DNA of 64,000 nucleotides, from contig OZ037770.1 of the NCBI GenBank assembly GCA_964035545.1, forward strand, positions 3,391,662 through 3,455,661. Reading direction: 5' to 3'. The DNA is from Bugula neritina. Taxonomy: Eukaryota > Bryozoa > Gymnolaemata > Cheilostomatida > Bugulidae. How positions within the stretch are numbered: the stretch's first letter is position 1; every line of letters begins with the position of its first letter. The position numbers were made by a program, and so were the translations under genes. Shown here one piece after another: positions 11,249-34,117 of this stretch. The notes beneath the pieces were generated by a model. That model saw nothing but the letters and a program-made list of their open reading frames with translations, was not told where the DNA came from and searched no databases.

Positions 11249-12570
11249 GGGGTAACGGGGGGGGGGGGGGCACAACGGTCATAGGGGTACAAAAAGCCGG
11301 CCAAATTTTGAGAGAACTTATTGACTTAGAGTTGTGATTTTTTTTTCATAAAAAGATATTGACATAATTATTCAGCTTTTGTAGTTTCAACACTCGCGGA
11401 ACATGCGTGTTGAAAAGGCGAATGAAAAACTGTTTTTACCTACTTTTTGTAAATTTTTTAGGACGTCGTTAAAGCCTCATAACTTTTTACGCTCAAAGGC
11501 AAGAAGCCTAGATTTTACTAATATTGTTACCATTGCTTGTCTCTACAATGCTTAACTAGTATAACAGCAAACACTGAAATAAATTTTCCTTGAGGCACAT
11601 TTATTCTCAATTTGGCCACACGGGGCACAATGGGCCACGCTGACCGGGGCACAATGGGCCACCTGATTATTGCACCCTGATCACTGTTATTAGTTTGTTT
11701 GCCTAAAAAGTTGGTTGAACTGTGACTAAAACCTATAGATATAGCCATTTCTGCCTTTTTTGTAAAATATCAAAGACATCATGGTAAGACTACAAAACTA
11801 CAAGTTGAAGCTCCCCTAATATATACATCTGGTGAGGTTAAAGCTTTGCAATTTTATACATAATACAAAACACTCTGCTGTTGCTACTAGTAGATAGTCA
11901 TGATAATCATTATATATTACACCATTGAGGGAATATACATGTATTTGACTGAAATAAATTGTGATTTGCTCATTTGCTTCCCCTCTCCTTTCCGTACTCC
12001 AGTCACAAACCTCAGCCATGCATGCACCTTAGCTACAGTTCATAGAAAAAAGTCTACTCGGGTTTTTGTAGTACACGTTACTAAAGTTTTTTTTTGATAA
12101 ATGTTGCTCTGAAGTGAAAATAACAGAACATTTTTAGTTCTAAACAGTAATGATAATGGCACTGCAGAGCCGAGTGACGTGCGTTTGATTTTGCCTTCCT
12201 CTGCTAACCGTAGTAACACAAACTGTACAGCTAAAACATGAATTTTGCTGCAGATCTGAAAGAGAATCTTTATTTATTTGTAATATTAAATAAATAAAGA
12301 TCAGATGTAACAAAATATACGCAAAATGTCAATATATTTGTTGTGTCCCATTGTACCCCGGTACCGGGGCACAATGGGCCGACTTTTTTGTTGTGAACAT
12401 TTCATTATTCTGAAAGTTGTGAGGGAGATAGAAACAACAAACTGATACCTGTAATAGACAACATATGCAGCATTAAGACTAGAGATTATTGAACTAGTAA
12501 CTTGAAAAACAGACAAATGAGAGCAACAAATGCAAAATTCGGCCCGTTGTGCCCCCCCCCCCGTTACCCC
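11249..12570. mobile_element. MITE family C, 1.3 kb, with poly-G terminal repeats
   Basis: The ends are GGGGTAAC followed by 12-14 Gs and then GCACAACGG, mirrored at the right end, flanked by TA (11247-11248 and 12571-12572). The motif GGGGCACAATGGGCC recurs inside (11626, 11646, 12366 and inverted near 12344). No transposase is seen. The right arm of the inverted duplication has the uninterrupted target. Confidence 0.8.
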
Positions 12571-13074
12571 TACTGCAGTCTGTTAATTTTGAATAGCATG
12601 TCTTGAAAAATATTTCCTTTTTAAAACAAGTAGCATCACTATATGTAAAGATGGAAGTTTTAAGCATTTAATTCGGACAAACACATTTTTAAAACTCAAT
12701 TTGTAAATTGTTTTAAGCAAGCAGAAATTATGTAGACCTATGATTGGTGCCTTGAAGATAACAAAAGCTATAATTCACATATACTCTATAGCATAGTACT
12801 TTAGTTAATTAAATAACTATCATATGCATGACAAAATAGACTCTGTGAAAAGAGTTATCCCAAGTAATATATCAACTATTTTCATACACTTGGTACAGTA
12901 TGTTCATCTATAAATATGTCTAATCTTTGATAGAACAGCATTTGAAGAGTAGGACATCTTATTTACACTGCAGTACTAAGTTACTTCTGCTAAACACACA
13001 CAAATGACCTATTTTATTTGTATAGTTATATGACTATAAAGATATGCATGCCTAGACAATATCAATATTTTATA

Positions 13075-13187
<113 letters not shown>

Positions 13188-13192
13188 AAGGA

Positions 13193-13367
13193 GTAGCCGT
13201 GGTCTAGGGGTTATAGAGCGTTGGCCTAGTAAACACGGGGTCATGGGTTCAAGCCCCACAAAGGCCATTGATGATGTAAAGAAGAGCATACAGTCATAAT
13301 TGCTCCTGTGCCTCATTTAAAATAAATCCTCAGCCCGATTTAACTAAAACCTTTCCACCAGGGGTTT
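13193..13367 (+). mobile_element. tRNA-derived SINE family 1, plus copy
   Basis: The 5' head is tRNA-like, with an A-box (TGGTCTAGGGG) and a B-box (GGTTCAAGCCC). The body ends in 'cctttccaccaggggtttt'. Related copies are at 36138, 49001 and 51409. The corresponding place in the right duplication arm (about 18915) has no SINE. Confidence 0.85.
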
Positions 13368-13829
13368 TATATAGCTATATATATATAGTATAGCTTTTTT
13401 CAATTCCCATTTTTGCTGACTCAAACATTTTTTTAAATAATAATTACTTATAACAATGTCATGATATTATGATATAAAAAATTTAACTTGAGCTGTTCCA
13501 TATTACCAACAGTAGGTCAATGCAGCTTTAGAGTTGTTTTCCCTGAACAGTGAACACGAGAGAATATAACTTCTAGCCAAGTAATTTTTATTGACTTATA
13601 TTAGTAAATTAACTTTGGGACAGACAACTTTACATGTGATAGGGCAATTGAAATCACATAATTAACTGACCTGTTAACATGAACTGTTTTACATAGTTTG
13701 ATACAATTTATTGAATAATCTAATCAAATTTACTAGATGCAACGTGTAAAGATCATGTTCTAAGGGTTTGTGAGGTGAACCAGCATGCCACACACGTGGC
13801 AGGAAGTAGGGTTGTATCTTAAAAAAGAC

Positions 13830-14650
13830 ACCTGGGGTTTTGTGAAACTTTATACCGAGCAAAGCACAATAGCTTTTCAAATAAAATATAGCACACTTTA
13901 CTGCTCTGCAAAACATATATATAAGTAATGATTTCATTATTTAAGAATTACTATGGTAATGCATGACTGAACAATTGAAAGATTGCAATAAAAGATGTAT
14001 TGTGTAAAAATGATATTAATTTCATAAACCAAAGGTTTAGTGGTGAGTGAAAACAGTTCCTGGTATGAAATTATTTTCCTGCACGTTTTTCTGTTAAGCA
14101 ACGACAAAGGCCAAGTATCATGCTGTAGCGAGGGTACTCTTTGCCGTGACAGAAACCTCTGCACACAGACGGTTTAGTGGTCCACTTTGTAGGAGCAGCT
14201 TCCACTGAACCTAATGGAAAATATTCTAAATATTAGACACCAACATATATTATAGTGTCTATATAGCAATTGGGGCAGCTTTACTTTTCTCCTAATATTA
14301 GAAATATTGCTATAATAAATAACATTATTGATACTTTTTTAACAATAACCTGTGAAACTCAGAATCAGAACTAAGTATTTGCATTGCTTATTATAGGGCA
14401 ACAAAACTAAGTTGATGTTGCAGGAGCTTTTTGTTCTAGCTTTAAGAAAAGTAGGTGTTGTTTGAGGAAAGCTTTTTGTGAAAGCTTTTGCAATAGCTCT
14501 TTACTGGTAGTTTTTGTTTGATGAGTTGAAGTACAGCTCAATTTTCGGTTTGTTAAAAAATCAGGCAACATAAACTTTATTGTCCAAATAATTGGTATTA
14601 TTATACTACTTTTTGCTTTTAACTTCATTAATTAAAAGTGCTGTTAGAAA
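13830..14650. repeat. Segmental duplication, copy matching 6.13-6.97 kb
   Basis: Collinear direct copy of 6130-6965 that contains exon 2 of the complete small peptide gene. Confidence 0.85.
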
Positions 14651-15287
14651 TAGCTGTGTTGACTATAATGTTAATTTAACAAGATGTTTTTACAGTTATA
14701 AGTTACAGCTTTGTGAGAAAACTAAACTGTTGACATTAGGCAAAAGGTTGGGTTGTGGCCTGCATCTGCGCCACTCAGCATCCATGCTGACAAAGTAACA
14801 GATATGCTATTGTATCTAACTTGCAAGCACGGTCTTCTGTTATACAGCTGCTAATTGTTCTATTGTATTTTGCTTCAACAACCAAAGTGCACGGTTTAGT
14901 GACTTTCTAACTATAGCTGGACCGATTCTTACTTGTTTGAATCAACCTGCTCAGTTGTGTTTCAGATGGAAACAAACATCCATCTGTACTTTCAATTTAT
15001 TACAGCACACATAAATGCTTCTGCTTACAATAAAAAATAATTATTGTTTGAAAACGTATAGTTTCGGGAAAAAAATTGCAAAAGATAAAAAATCATTATT
15101 ATGGCAAAATATAAAATTACAATTCGTTGTTAATGAGATATGGAACATGTATATATTTACCCATTGAAATGATAACAAACATGGCAGTTACTAACAGGAG
15201 AAGAGCCTTCTTATTAAATCTGCCTGCACCTTTAGAATATGCTTTAGTAAAAGAGTAAGTTTGTTCTATGGTGAATGTGTTGGCCAT
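14071..15287 (-). CDS. Small secreted cysteine-rich peptide (two exons, 88 aa)
   Basis: Exon 1 15287-15161, donor G|GTAAAT. Exon 2 14210-14071, acceptor CCATTAG. Phase 1 junction, stop TAA at 14073-14071. Residues 1-26 are polar, 27-41 form a hydrophobic signal core ([17 protein letters not shown]), and cleavage is plausible after SVEA. The mature part holds four cysteines in C-x3-C-x15-C-x-C (SVCRGFC...GLCRC), loosely like a truncated WSC/lectin-type motif but too short to assign. The first 20 or so codons overlap a hammerhead-repeat fragment, so the true start may be in another exon spliced at GGTGCAG (about 15223). It is paralogous to 6366-6532. A venom-like or antimicrobial role cannot be claimed. 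Confidence 0.5.
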
Positions 15288-15310
15288 GGTACCCTGTTCT
15301 GTGCTGACTA
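15227..15310 (+). repeat. Hammerhead-repeat fragment, core truncated
   Basis: Matches the family from 'cacctttagaatatgc' to 'ctgttctgtgctga', stopping inside CUGAUGA where a (TA)n tract begins. It lacks stem II, GAAA and the cleavage site, so it is inactive. It overlaps the apparent exon 1 of the small peptide gene on the other strand. Confidence 0.75.
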
Positions 15311-15560
<250 letters not shown>

Positions 15561-15579
15561 AACATATATAAATGCATGT

Positions 15580-17685
15580 ATATGTATTATTTCCAAATTT
15601 TTCTTTTCTAGGAAAGAAAACTCTCTGCAACATCTACTACCAATAATAATTAATCAACCATTCATTACAGCTAAAATACTCTGTTAATTGTATAAATCAT
15701 CACACAGTTTTTTCACTGAAAAAAATAACAAATGTTGGCCAACTGATAAAGTTATATTTAGTTTCTTACCTGGAATGTGTAAAACAGTGTTTGTATGTTG
15801 CTGAATGCGCAGTTAGGTTGCAGTTAAAACCTTTTATACTTATAGATAATATATTCTCTACTATATATAGTCAAGTTATTGCAAGGAGCTTACAGTTGAT
15901 TGGTTAACAGGTTTACCAACATCTGGAGCTAATGATAAACTCTTCTAGTAGTTTACTTCAGCACCTTTATTGAACTGCAGGTGTTACTCAATTTGAGTTT
16001 AACAGAGTACTATATATATAGCTGCAATAACATTGGTTCTACTTCTTTCAAAGTAACATTTTACATTTTATTTGAATTTATAAAAAAATCTGACACAAAG
16101 TTTATGGTCACTTATATTCGTGTAAGAACCATTGATGTAAAAGTGTTTTGAAAGCTGGCCGAAGACTTTCATACGTTGCAAATATAGGAGTAGCTATAAT
16201 GAATAAATGCTCTTCCTCTAATTATATATATAACAGTCTCACATCACCAATTTACTTTACCATGGAATCCAAACCCATCACTTGGCTTTTACTAAGTCAA
16301 CACTCCAACTCCTGTAGATCATGCATGGTTGCTTCCTAACATTTCATTTTTTCTATACATACATGCTAATTGACCAAAAACAGATTGCAATGCAAAAATG
16401 CATTCACTGTTTTTAAACAATAAAATGCATTTAAATTTTAAATGTTACAGAATCATTTTGTTTGATTGATTTGATTTACAGCATGATTTTTAAAAAGGCT
16501 GTTGATGATTACAGGAAAAGTAAATTTTAATAGCTCCATGTATGGCTTAATGACTGCTTATTATAAAATTACCCATTCATCAATTGCTGTGCCGTGTATA
16601 CTGCAGCAAAGAAAGTTTATAGAAACTTATTCCCAATCAAATAACGTTTTCTTTGTAATAGCATATCTATTTTTCAGAAATAAGTTAGCAATAGTAATAG
16701 CTATATGTACAGTATTATGTTTCTCAACCATATAAAAGATGGACAATCAAACATATATCCAGCCTATAATCCAAAGCAATTGGTGTGCAAACAGAGATAT
16801 AATTTTTGGCAATAATTTATTTTGAATAATGTTTCAAAAACCTAGTGTGCTTGGTGTACGTTTTGGTCTCAATTCGCATTTATATAGTATGCTTTAATTC
16901 TCAATGCTTTACATCTTTCTTAACTATATAATATACATAATATAATATTTGATGATTTTTTCTACATTATCTTTTACAAGTGATCATTATACAACTTATC
17001 AATATCATAACTTAAAGCAGATTATACCTGATTTATAAACAACTGTTGCAGGTGTTACTATACAGTAGTAAGTAAATACACATCTTCATTAAAAGCACAG
17101 GAAATAAAGCTTCATATCATCATATAACAATTGAGCCAGATCTCGACTAAGTTTTTAGACAACTGCATGTTCCAGTTGCTGCTACACAGTTGAAATAATG
17201 TGCTCAGTTATCAGAAGCATTGTGAGCCAAGATATATGTATCACTGCTTATTAATTTGACCTATGGTTTACTTTTATGCAGGTGTTATATACTTGACTTA
17301 AACTGTTATTAGACATGCCCTGTGCATTGTGGTAGATTTTGGTTTTCACACAACATAGGATATACTGTATATTCACAAAATAGTTTGGTCAGAGAAATAA
17401 ACGAGTCAACTGTCCTTGAATGCATATTAAAACATTTACACTAATTGATTTCCTATATAATAACTTTCAATGCATGAAAATCAAAATTTGTAATGCGGGT
17501 GCATGTGCTCTATTACATATCACACATTATGCAATAACCACCTACTTGTCTTGCTATATTAACAAATGTATGATATATTTGATTTTCTATTAAATTCTTA
17601 TAAAATTAGATGTAGCCTGAATAAAAACCTTGGAAAACCTTTAATTTGTCTTAGAATTGTAATTACAATGTCATTGTATCAGTTA
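15580..17685. other. Non-coding spacer between the duplication arms
   Basis: AT-rich, with no supported exon, RNA gene or terminal repeat. Confidence 0.5.
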
Positions 17686-17688
17686 TAA

Positions 17689-17824
17689 GCACACGCACAC
17701 ACGCACACACGCACATGCGCACACACGCACACGCGCACACACACACACACACGCGCATACACACACCTGCATACACACACATGCACGCACACACAAATGC
17801 GCACACACACACACACACACACTT
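17689..17824. repeat. CA-rich imperfect microsatellite
   Basis: Mixed CACACG/CACACA/CATGCG units. Histidine-threonine frames through it are artefacts. Confidence 0.92.
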
Positions 17825-18344
17825 ACGCACACACTATAATATTCCAACATTATGCTATATATATGAACGAAGCCGCAGCTATAGGCATTTTAAATTTTAC
17901 TTTAACTACACTATGTAGTATATGCCTCAAAATAGTTGTAAATGTTTCTCTAAAGGCGGATCTTAAACTAATTATTATAGTCTATTGTTTGATGACTTGA
18001 TATGTTTTAATATTTTATATTTATTCTGCAATGAAGGCAATCTCCTGCAAGATATTTGAAAATAATGAATATAAATCCGTGAAGCACAGTAAACCTAATT
18101 TTATATATAGTTGGAAGAGATGAACTGAACAGCTGCTTATATTTGCAGGCTTCAACTATATCAGTTAATCAGACATGCCTTGTGTGCCGTGATGGATTAT
18201 GGCTTTGTTTATTGGAAATATCTACAGGTTATAGCTTTATAAAAACAGCAATAAAACTGCAATTTGGTGATTGAATATCTGCAATAATTAAATTAGATCA
18301 ATACACTTGGATATGACTAGAACTTACAGAAATAGCTCACATTT

Positions 18345-18383
<39 letters not shown>

Positions 18384-18499
18384 GACACATAAGCAATTAC
18401 TTATAGCTATATATAATACTAGACTTTTGGCAATGATAATATTTTTTCATTCTATAATAAGCTAACTATAAATGATTTGGTGTGAATCACTAATACTAC

Positions 18500-21400
18500 T
18501 TAAAATTTTTTTTGTTGGTAATTACCAACAAAAGCACAAACCCTTAGAACATGATCTTTACTCATTGTATCTATAGTAAATTTGATTAGATTATTCTACA
18601 AATTGTATCAAACTTTGTATAACGGTTCAGTTTCATAGGTTAGCTAATTATGCAATTTGACTTGACCTATCAGATGTAAAGTTGTCTGTCCCAAACTGAA
18701 TTTATTAATATAAATTACTTGGCTAGAAGTTATTTTCTCTCATGTCCTCTGTTCAGGGAAGACAACTCTAAAGCTGAAAAGCTGCATTGACCTAGACTGT
18801 TGATGATATGGAAAAGCAAAAGTTAAATGTTTTTTTATATCATAATATCATTACATTGTTATAAGTAATTACTATTTAAAAAATGTTTGAGCCACAAAAA
18901 ACAGGAATTGAAAACAAGCTATACTATAGCTATATAATATTGATATTGTCTATAAGGCACGCAGATCTTTGTAGTCGTATAACTATACAAATAAAATAAG
19001 TCATTTGTGCGTGTTTAACAAATGTAACTTGACTTTGCCAAAAATTGGTTTAATCTTTAAATGGTGTTCTATTAAAGATTAAATTATGTAATTTAGAAAT
19101 ATTTATAAATGAACAAGCAGTTACTCGAAGTGTATATAAAATAGCTGACATTACTTGGGATAACTTTTACCACAGAGTATATTCTGTCATGCATATGATT
19201 GTCATTTAGGTGACCAATTAAAGCACTACCTTATTAGCTATTGAGTATATGAATAGCGATTGTTATCTTCAATGCACCTATTATAGGTCTATAACATAAT
19301 TTGAACAACAAAACTTATAATTGGTCTTATTGTTTCATCATCCCATGCTAATGCTTGATAAAAAACAATTTACAATGAAGTTTTGAAATTTTTATTTGTC
19401 CGAATTAAATGCTCGAAAATTTCATCTTTACATCACGTGTTGTTGGTTAAGCAGCTTGCTTTAAAAAGGAAGTATTTTACAAAACATATTTACAAACATA
19501 CTGCAGCATATTTCGTCCTGTGACCTGGTTCAAAGAGTAAATAGAAATGTTTTGAGTACACTATAATTATGATATCATGTGTTTTTAACCAATTCCTATA
19601 AACATGATTGGCCGCTGGAAGCCTCCCATCAATAATAAACAATTCAAAGCAATTATGTGTTATTATTTATCGGGTAAACAAAATAAATTACTAAATATAA
19701 ATGGGAGGTCATTGGACAAACATAATACTTAATTTGAACAAAACTTGCTTTAGTAACTTCTTACACTTTCAAAGTTATAACTGTGCCATGTGATGTTTTG
19801 ATATGGAATGTTCAAAGTGTCTTGTATAGCGAGACTTTTCAATTCTATATAGGAATATTGAATTAGATTATGAATATTATAAAATAACATCTACTCCACA
19901 GCCTATCCTTTTAGTTTTTACAATACAAATATGATAAAGAGATGAGTATAATGTGTAATAGACTATTTATAACTCCTGCATAAATTATTTTTGTTTAACA
20001 AGCTGCTTTATACATATAGTGAACAAATATGTAGAACTGCCCTTGGTGCCTTCAAATACTAAACACACTTATTATTATAAAAACATGTTTACACTAAAAA
20101 AATGGTTACCCGGCATGTGTGCTTTGAAATGTTAATAAGTACACAACATTCTCAATTCATAATGATAAATTTGGGTCAAGTTTTCTCACAATGTTATCAT
20201 AGCAACATGCATAATGTTAGTTTTTACCATCTCCGTAATATTTGTTTTTGTATATAATATACAGGTTTTGGACTGTCCTAGCTGCTGTAATCAATAGCCT
20301 AGCTATATATTATACTAGTCAATTTTATATTGAGGAGTTTCTACAGTTTGAGTAGTGGAGTACGCAGATATTGTACTTGAATTGTGCCTGAAGAGATTAC
20401 CATGAGTTTATACTAGATTTTGCAGTTTTATAGAACACTGACTATATTATTGTGTTCCCACTGCTTTCGTTCTGACTTGGAATTAGGCTAATGGATGCTT
20501 ATGGATGGATGAGTTTGTGGTTGTGCATGGATTACAATAACTTGTGCAACCATGCATGGTTGGGTTTTTATTTGATGGTAATTTCCATGCATATCAAATG
20601 ATAAATACACTCAATTCAAAAGCTTCGAAATGTATAGATATTTTTTTATTGTTTGTTGTTTACAACACGACTATGGAATTAGCTGAAATTAGTAGATTAT
20701 AAGAAAGGGTGATATAGTGTACGTATAAATCTTTTATCTTTTGTAGTAATACAATATAATATGGTAGGGATCTTAGCACATCAATATCTTTTTGAATTGT
20801 TTTATATTTATATTTCTACTATATAATAATGTATATGAAACAGTTGGAATTATTCAAAGTACCCACACCAGGTTTGAATGGTATAAGATATATTAAACCA
20901 ATATTATTGTAAATCTATATTATGTAATAGTAAATATTCACAAATTTCATTCCTATATATGGATTATCTGTTTTTAGTATAATATACTGACAGTATACAC
21001 AATACAATATAATATTATCTTAAGGATATCTTCTGCCATTTCTACCCAGCCAGATATCTCCATATTTGCTATCAATAAGCTGAGCCTCTGGAGTTATTAT
21101 CACACTAAGGTCTTTGGTCCTTGGTAGAGCATCAGCCACTATAGTTCCATCAGCAGTCACAACAGATATATAGGCAAGCCTCTTGGAAGGAGTTGATTCT
21201 GTGTCAAATCTCACAAAGCCACGAGATCTTATTTTTGTGAATCCAGTTTTTATTTTATGCCAGTCCAACTCCATTTCAACACTGCCTCCGCCTCCTGAAT
21301 TATTGTATTTCCATATTTTATACTATATAGACAGCAGTAAAAGTGCACTAAGAATAATTTACTTTTGAGTTTTACACATGTTAAAACAATATTTACAACA

Positions 21401-22080
21401 GCCAACAAAGAATTAGTACCTATAGCAGTATAACTATATTATAACCATGCAATAGCAAACAAATCAGCTATAAAGAAATGACTCGAAACGGATGTCTTGG
21501 CAACTGAAACCATTATTACTTATCATTCATGATAAATAAAAATTTCACTTCTGTGCTTTATACAAATTTGATCTTTAACAGCCTATTTTTATTGATATAA
21601 TACTCTGTACAATTTAGAAAAAATGAAATAAAATGTATTTTCAAGTATATTTTGATGGATACGAACCATTAGAAACTGTAGTAGAACTTTTTATTTTTGT
21701 TACATAGCATCTCTCTGTATCAACCTTTGCGTAAATATCACCGTGATAAGCGTTAGCTACGTGGGTAGACTGACCAGACCCCATTTGTAATTCCGTCTGA
21801 GATTTTGCAGTCTTAGTAGTAAAAGCTGACAAATTATCTTTTTGAAAAGTAGAATTAGCAGTGTTGTTTTCGGTTAAGCTGACTTCACATCTAACTGACC
21901 AGCATATGTACTGATTATACTCTTATATATCCCAATTGTTTATCTGTTTTACAAAAAATACTTCCTTGAAAAATAATCTATTGTATAGTCACTCTCACAA
22001 TATAGCCATGTGAGTAATATTATATAGAGAAGATAACTCTAAGCTAATTTGTTGACCTATATAAATTTGTGAGACACCAA
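18500..22080 (-). repeat. Right arm of the large inverted duplication
   Basis: Reverse-complement counterpart of 7180-13790 in mirrored order. It is shorter because it lacks the LTR, MITE and SINE insertions of the left arm. It holds orphan gene copy 3 at its outer end. Confidence 0.8.
21020..21894 (-). CDS. Orphan two-exon gene, copy 3 (best preserved)
   Basis: Exons 21894-21667 and 21294-21020, phase 1 intron, acceptors GGTCAG and ATTCAG, donor G|GTTCGT. The encoded stretch of about 167 residues begins RCEVSLTENNTANSTF, continues DNLSAFTTKTAKSQTELQMG, QSTHVANAYHGDIYAKVDTE, then GGSVEMELDWHKIKTGF, VADALPRTKDLSVIIT and DIWLGRNGRRYP with a TAA. Both exons are free of stops, unlike copy 1. The first coding exon with the start Met was not found within 800 bp upstream. 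The family is not recognised. Predicted beta strands dominate, with two or fewer cysteines and no membrane helix. Conservation is highest in the last exon. Confidence 0.65.
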
Positions 22081-22710
22081 AGTTATGCAGTATTAAAATA
22101 TTCACATGTATTTTAGCTATCATCTACAGACTGCAGTTTGAAAGTGGTATGAGCTTGAACAATGTTTTATTTTATAAAATTGTGTACTGCTACAACATAC
22201 ATACAGCTGCACTAAGTTGGCTTAGCGTAGGCTGTAAGCTAAATTTGCATCTAAACTGTGTTGCAAATAATGTAAAAGAATGCATCCGCTACACACCCTG
22301 GCTGGAGTTGTATTTGGCTGATAGCCAATATACGAATATGTGAATAACATCTCCTAATATCTTTTCTACAAGATGCATAATGTTGAACCTCCCAGTTAGT
22401 TTGTATCCTTTTATGATCAACTTATCTCTATTAAAACAAGTTTTTCTGATGCTTCAATCCTTATATCAATTAATCATTTGAGTCAGATACTGCCAATCAA
22501 ACTCTGAATACCTTGCTTAGCACAGTTCAACATGTTATAACACATACATATATGCTTTATACTTGCCAATAATAAATAGTAGTTTAATTGTTTTCATATA
22601 TTCAAATATTCATCAGTTTATTCGCTGTAACTGCCACCTTAAATATAGTTATAACACGTCGCACATTAGATAGAGTGAGTTGCAAGCTATATAGAGAGAA
22701 ATATTACTAG

Positions 22711-22806
22711 TTCAAATAACAGCAAGATATGACCAACAAGATTCCAGATCTCTATTGAAGGATCACTCAAAGGGAAGCATCAACAAGTCAAATGAATATT
22801 TATATA
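22711..22806 (+). pseudogene. Duplicated fragment of MFS exon 1
   Basis: The first 90 or so bases of the transporter exon 1 are repeated 450 bp upstream of the real exon, with the ATG changed to ATA and indels breaking the frame. The region before it also matches the promoter of copy 1 ('ttcgctgtaactgccacc'), so promoter and exon start were duplicated in tandem. Confidence 0.75.
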
Positions 22807-22839
22807 AGTTATAGTGGTGAGTATTCTAGAATTAGTACA

Positions 22840-23162
22840 AGGTACTAAATGTACCATGCTTACATGGTCTATTAGTTTTATTCCCGGTAAACATATTCTT
22901 AATCATCTTATTCATATATAGCCATCATTTCTGATGCTTTAACTGCTAAAGCAGTTAATAACGCTAGTAAGGTACTTAATGCCCAATCAGTTTAAAATGT
23001 TAGTCGCTTCACTGCCCAATAAACAAGAGCACCTTGCTTAATATCTTTAAATGTCCATCAATTCATTTGCTGTAACTGCCAACTTAAGTATAGTATAGAA
23101 TATAATATAGCGACTTTCAAGAAAGAAAATAACTTCGTGAACAGAACTGTGGGTCAGTTCAA
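22840..23162 (+). promoter_or_regulatory. Upstream region shared by MFS copies 1 and 3
   Basis: Nearly the same sequence lies at 45640-45889 before copy 3, including 'catcatttctgatgcttta' and 'aactgtgggtcagttcaa' next to the ATG. The copy 2 upstream region shares only short pieces. Conservation of non-coding DNA between two copies suggests recent duplication and probably shared control. No specific factor site is assigned. Confidence 0.5.
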
Positions 23163-32167
<9,005 letters not shown>

Positions 32168-32241
32168 AAACATCTGCGGTGATGGATCGTTGGAGCAAAT
32201 TTATTGCAGATGCTTGTCGGCTTGTCAAATGAACCTGACCA

Positions 32242-32617
<376 letters not shown>

Positions 32618-32719
32618 TGTAGAGTTTTCAGTGCAATCAAGCAATTTGGTTATGATAGTTTCAAGCAGCTCTTCACAGAAATGAAATATAAATTGAAATC
32701 GATTTTAATAAACACTTGA

Positions 32720-34030
32720 GAACTGCAAACATAACTCAAGTATCAAGCCATTGATTGTGTAATGATATATTTATGTAATACAGCTAAAATAAGTTTTAAT
32801 AGCTAATTTTGATATTGCAAGCCCATAAAAAAATTAATTTGAAATCTGGTTTCATGTAAGAAAATGGTTGTATAATAGTTAATATAGTCTGGTCTCTTTA
32901 GTCAGTCATTCAACTCTCCCTCTAAAGTAATCTTCGAAATTGTAATATGAGCAGGTTGATTAAAAAGAAGCAGTCTTTCTTATAGCTCTAAACTTCTGAG
33001 CATTTCTTCTTTCAAACAGCACACTCTATAGATGGTTAAACAAAAAATCTCTTTAAGAAACAACGCAAATATACATTTATTTCTTGCTTCAACATGGTCT
33101 ACAAAAGTTTCTTGCATTGATTCTAACAAACATTAGAAATACCTTTAATCATTTTAATACACAGTCCACTCTAATGCTTTATGCTCATACATGTTACAGA
33201 CCATTCTACATAAAGCAAGTATTAACAGCTCTTTCTAAGTCGCAGTTTTAAAACAATTATGCTATATTGGCTGAAAGTACGAGTATGGAGACATAATCTT
33301 CATTTATTTCAACTCTAATCCCTCAACTTTAACTGCTGCACAAAGTCAAATCTCTAAAGTATCATGAACAAACCATTTACCCAAATAAATTTGTTACCAT
33401 TAAATGTAGCAAATTTTGCCGGACTATTTGACAGAACAAAGTATATTAACATTTTAGGTCATTGCAATTATTATTGGTGTCTAGCGAAATTGGAAAATAT
33501 TATATAACTGGTTTTTGCTGTTATATATTTATTTATAGAAACTTGAGTGCTTTTTAGAATAGGCACATATTATAATCTATAGCGTGACTTTATATGCGGG
33601 TAAAATCAGCAGACATTGTTTAATTAGTAAAAGAACAATAAAACTTTGTGCAAGATCTAGCAAACTGTAGATGTGAAAATATGCATACAACTTTTTAATA
33701 ATTTGTATGTTATATTTTTTTGAATGAATAATTTTATATAGCATGATAAGTTGTGTTTTTGTCATCTGCATGGGTGTACATTGCATTCGTAATTCATATT
33801 TTTTATACTGTGTAGCACAGGTTGTAGTTTATTATATCAAAAGTTTTGAATTAACATTGTTCGTAGATATTAGAGTGGTATACCATGTAGAGAAAGATGT
33901 AAAAGTTTTAATAAGGTATTTATTAACCACCACAGCAAATGTCTATATATATTAATTCCAAAAAAATTTTAAATAGAGTAAATTTATTGCATTTAAATGA
34001 TAGAGAATATAATTATGCTCTGGTTACTGA
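32720..34030. other. Non-coding intergenic stretch
   Basis: AT-rich. No exon, repeat family or RNA gene is supported. Confidence 0.5.
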
Positions 34031-34037
34031 AAAATAA

Positions 34038-34117
34038 TTGCCCCCATCGGGACTTGAACCACACTGACATCCAGCTTGCAAGCAGGCGCACTAACCAATT
34101 ACACCACAGTTACCTCC
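34038..34117 (-). repeat. tRNA-like pseudogene or SINE head
   Basis: The minus strand has an A-box (TGGTGTAATTGG), a loop with TTGCAAG, and a B-box (GGTTCAAGTCC). The acceptor and T stems do not pair well, so a functional tRNA is unlikely. Confidence 0.6.

Noticed and set aside
13193-13270. Functional tRNA gene
   Set aside because: A- and B-boxes are present but the acceptor stem does not pair, and the sequence continues into a body shared with other SINE copies.
14071-14210. Assignment of the cysteine-rich peptide as a toxin or a WSC-domain protein
   Set aside because: Four cysteines and 45 residues are too little to support either; kept as unrecognised.
34038-34117. tRNA-Ala (TGC) gene on the minus strand
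   Set aside because: Acceptor and T stems are mismatched; better explained as a SINE head or tRNA pseudogene.
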